From positions 9,183,519 to 9,247,518 of the forward strand of contig NC_064036.1 in NCBI RefSeq assembly GCF_932526225.1: a stretch of DNA of 64,000 nt, in the 5' to 3' direction. Below, piece by piece: positions 48,401-51,400 of the stretch. The first letter of the stretch is position 1; every line of letters begins with the position of its first letter. Source of the stretch: Nematostella vectensis. Lineage: Eukaryota > Cnidaria > Anthozoa > Actiniaria > Edwardsiidae. The notes below the pieces were generated by a model. That model saw only the letters and a program-made list of their open reading frames with translations. It did not search any database and was not told where the DNA came from. Both the position numbers and the translations under genes were made by a program.

Positions 48401-51400
48401 TATCCTCAATAGACAATACAAATCGTCGTCCGAAACTCACCTTGCATTGTTTTTGTCGCTTTCTTGTGGTTGTGTTCGCTTTTTAATGTGAACTGTTACT
48501 TACTTAAATTTACTAGCTAAAACCAGGCATATCCTTACATAAATCTTGGCGTGAATGAATGTTAGTAGATCTTCTATAGTTGACTCTATCCTTAAGTCAC
48601 AAAATTTGAGGCAAAAAGAAATAATCTTCGCATGACAAGAACTTTTTCCCTTGCTCTGTGCTTGTACTTAGCCGCCATTACGGGGCCGAGTGGAGCCTGG
48701 GAGTTGCGCGGCTGACTGGCGAGTGACATCACAGGGTACCCGCGCAATGACCACAAAACCAAGTCGCATAGTTATACCATATTTCTATACCTATGGAGCT
48801 CCGCGCGCGGCCTACGGCCGCGCTGGCTCCGCTATAACTGCTCTTCCCCCCCCCCCCCCCTTCAGCCAGTACATACCTGCACCTTTTTACCTCTGTACTT
48901 GCTTGCGTGAAATATAACCATTTATTATATACATACCGAGATTTACGCGCCAAAAACCATTGTGATAAAACTAGTCTCTTCGCGCTAGAGAAGCCAGCTG
49001 ATTGGTCGTACGATTTTTTCCACTAGTGGAAAACGCCGTATCGGCGTTTTGATTGGCTATAACATTATTTTCACTTGTGAGCAAAATCGTTTCGTTTGCT
49101 CGACGACCCGCTTGAAACTCCTTGATGTGTCTCAGTTCGCTCATTGAGAGTAGCAAATCTATATTCTTTATTTTGAACTCCTTGTATTCAATTTTCACAG
49201 TAAAATAATGAAATGCTTTATATCTGAGAGTTCTTTAGATACAAAACGAGTGAATAAAAACTGAAAGTTCTTTTGATACAAAACAACGAGTGAATAAAAA
49301 CTGTACAAAGCACTTTCCATGCAGTATTTTATTTTTTATATACATATTGAGAAATTTATAATAAGCTTACATAACATTTTATTAGACTTTTGCTGTTGAA
49401 ACAGACAGAAACTTATACATTGAAACGAATCTGTCTCGCTAATGTCACGCACGAGACTTTGATGTTAGGCACTAGTCAGTTGAAACCCCCACCCCCATGG
49501 TCCCGGGGAAGGGTGGGGGGTTAGACTTTGACCCTGTACAAAACAAAAAAAAGCCCCCACCCCCTCGGGACAAAACCGCAGTTAAATGACCCTACACCTT
49601 GGATGCAAACTATAGGCAACTACCCAACAACAAGTCATCTGAAATAAGCTTTTTTTATCTTTCAAAGCCAGTACACTTCAGCGAGTACATTTGTACCAAT
49701 TACTATGAAGATAACAGTTATAAAAAAAGATGGAAAAATAAATCATCTTCATCTGGCAGCTTTTTTAATATACGTTTTTGCACATGTCGCCGTGCAGCAT
49801 GCCACATGCTGGTACATGGAATTGCTTGCTACAAAAGAAAAAAGTCTCAAGCCAGACACTAGCATGATATTTGTGACACTATTCACTTGTCCCAAACCCC
49901 CACGGTGGGGATAAGTCTTAGAGTAAAAAAACTGTCAATTCCCCCACCCCCTCGGGACAGATTCTCGTTCAAATTGCTCTAAACCCCCATCTTATTAACC
50001 CCACACTCCCCCGGGACCATGGGGGTGGGGGTTTCAAATGACTAGTGCATTAGATAGCGTTTTACAGCCTTACTCTCTCGGTCGGTTTTTCCCTTTGTAT
50101 TCTTGTTTTTAAGACTTTCTACATGATCCTCTACAGTGTCATAGAGAGTAGCAAATCTATTGTCTTCCATTTTGAACGCTTTGAATTCAATTTTCAAAGT
50201 AAAATTTCATTCTCTCGCTCAATGGAGCTCAAGAACAAAAGTAACATGCAAAATGAAATTATATCTGAAAGTTCTTTTCGCTCATTTTAAATCTCGGTAT
50301 GTATATAATAAATAAGTTGTTTCACAAAAGTAACAAAAGAACAAAAGTAACATGCAAAATGAAATTATATCTGAAAGTTCTTTCCGCTCATTTTAAATCT
50401 CGGTATGTATATAATAAATAAGTTGTTTCACGATTAGTTCGCTTTTACGATTTTCAATCACTCGTTGTGTAAAACAAACTCACTCGCTGCGCTCGTTCGC
50501 CTTTTTTTCACAACTCGTGAATAAAAATCGTACGCGCTCACCAACCGTGAAATAACCTATAAATAACCAAAATGATATCTACGTTCGTAACATCACATTT
50601 GGTATGTAAGACAAATATGACGAATTTGTGGTGTGGTCTCACATCAAGTAAATCGGAATACCATTGAAACCCGTGGTGATTTGGAATCTAAATAGAATGA
50701 AATGGAATAGCTCCTAACAAAACTAGATTCATTGAAATTACAATTATCGCGGAAATTTAGGGCTTGGGCTGTTAGACGATGTTCACCATGAGCCTCATAG
50801 AAAGAGTAGACAGGTTCATAAAAGGATTTCGCTGATGTCGGCTCGTAAGTATATCTCGGCTACGTCTTTGCTTGTAAGAAAATGCTTTCATTGCTAACAA
50901 TGAAATATATGTATATTCTCCTTATCATTATGTCCCTGTTTTCGTCATTTATAGTTCCGTCAACCGTTGCCGTTGGCATCAACGACAATCCAAACAAAAC
51001 CACACCCAGACTTCTCCATCTCCTCTCCCGCAAGTCGAAGCAACACAAGCGAGACGAACAGCGCCTCGGAAGACAACGGGCGAAAACCCAATACGATCAC
51101 CATGGCAACAGGAAATGGCATTCACAGGCCCTCACCCATAGAAGAGGAAAACTCATCCGAATCGGAAACGGAGGAGCTTTTAAGAGAAGATAAAATGAAC
51201 TCTGATAAAGATATGTTGCTTGCTCCAGACAAAAGTAAAAGTCAGACACTTCCGTTATCTAGGAAAGTGTTGCTTCGATCAGAGGCGATTGATCGACAAG
51301 AGATCGATACATCGGGCGGTAAGTCATGTGGGTATGTAGGATTTTCTGGGAGGGGGTCAGGTAAGTCATGTGGGTAGCTAGGACTTGTTGAGGGGGTGGG

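Larger units (their letters stand above)
45911..50954 (+). other. SH2 intron 3, repeat-rich, no further exon seen
   Basis: About 5 kb of AT-rich intron. Contains the two MITE copies listed separately, C-run at 48844-48860, and dispersed repeats: the sequence around 48915-49210 recurs in part at 50140-50460, some of it inverted. No reading frame here has domain content I recognise. Confidence 0.6.

Noticed and set aside
50882-51193. Apparent secreted protein with signal peptide
   Set aside because: The hydrophobic start is the AT/pyrimidine-rich intron end before an SH2-gene exon; another frame joins in phase with the other SH2 exons.
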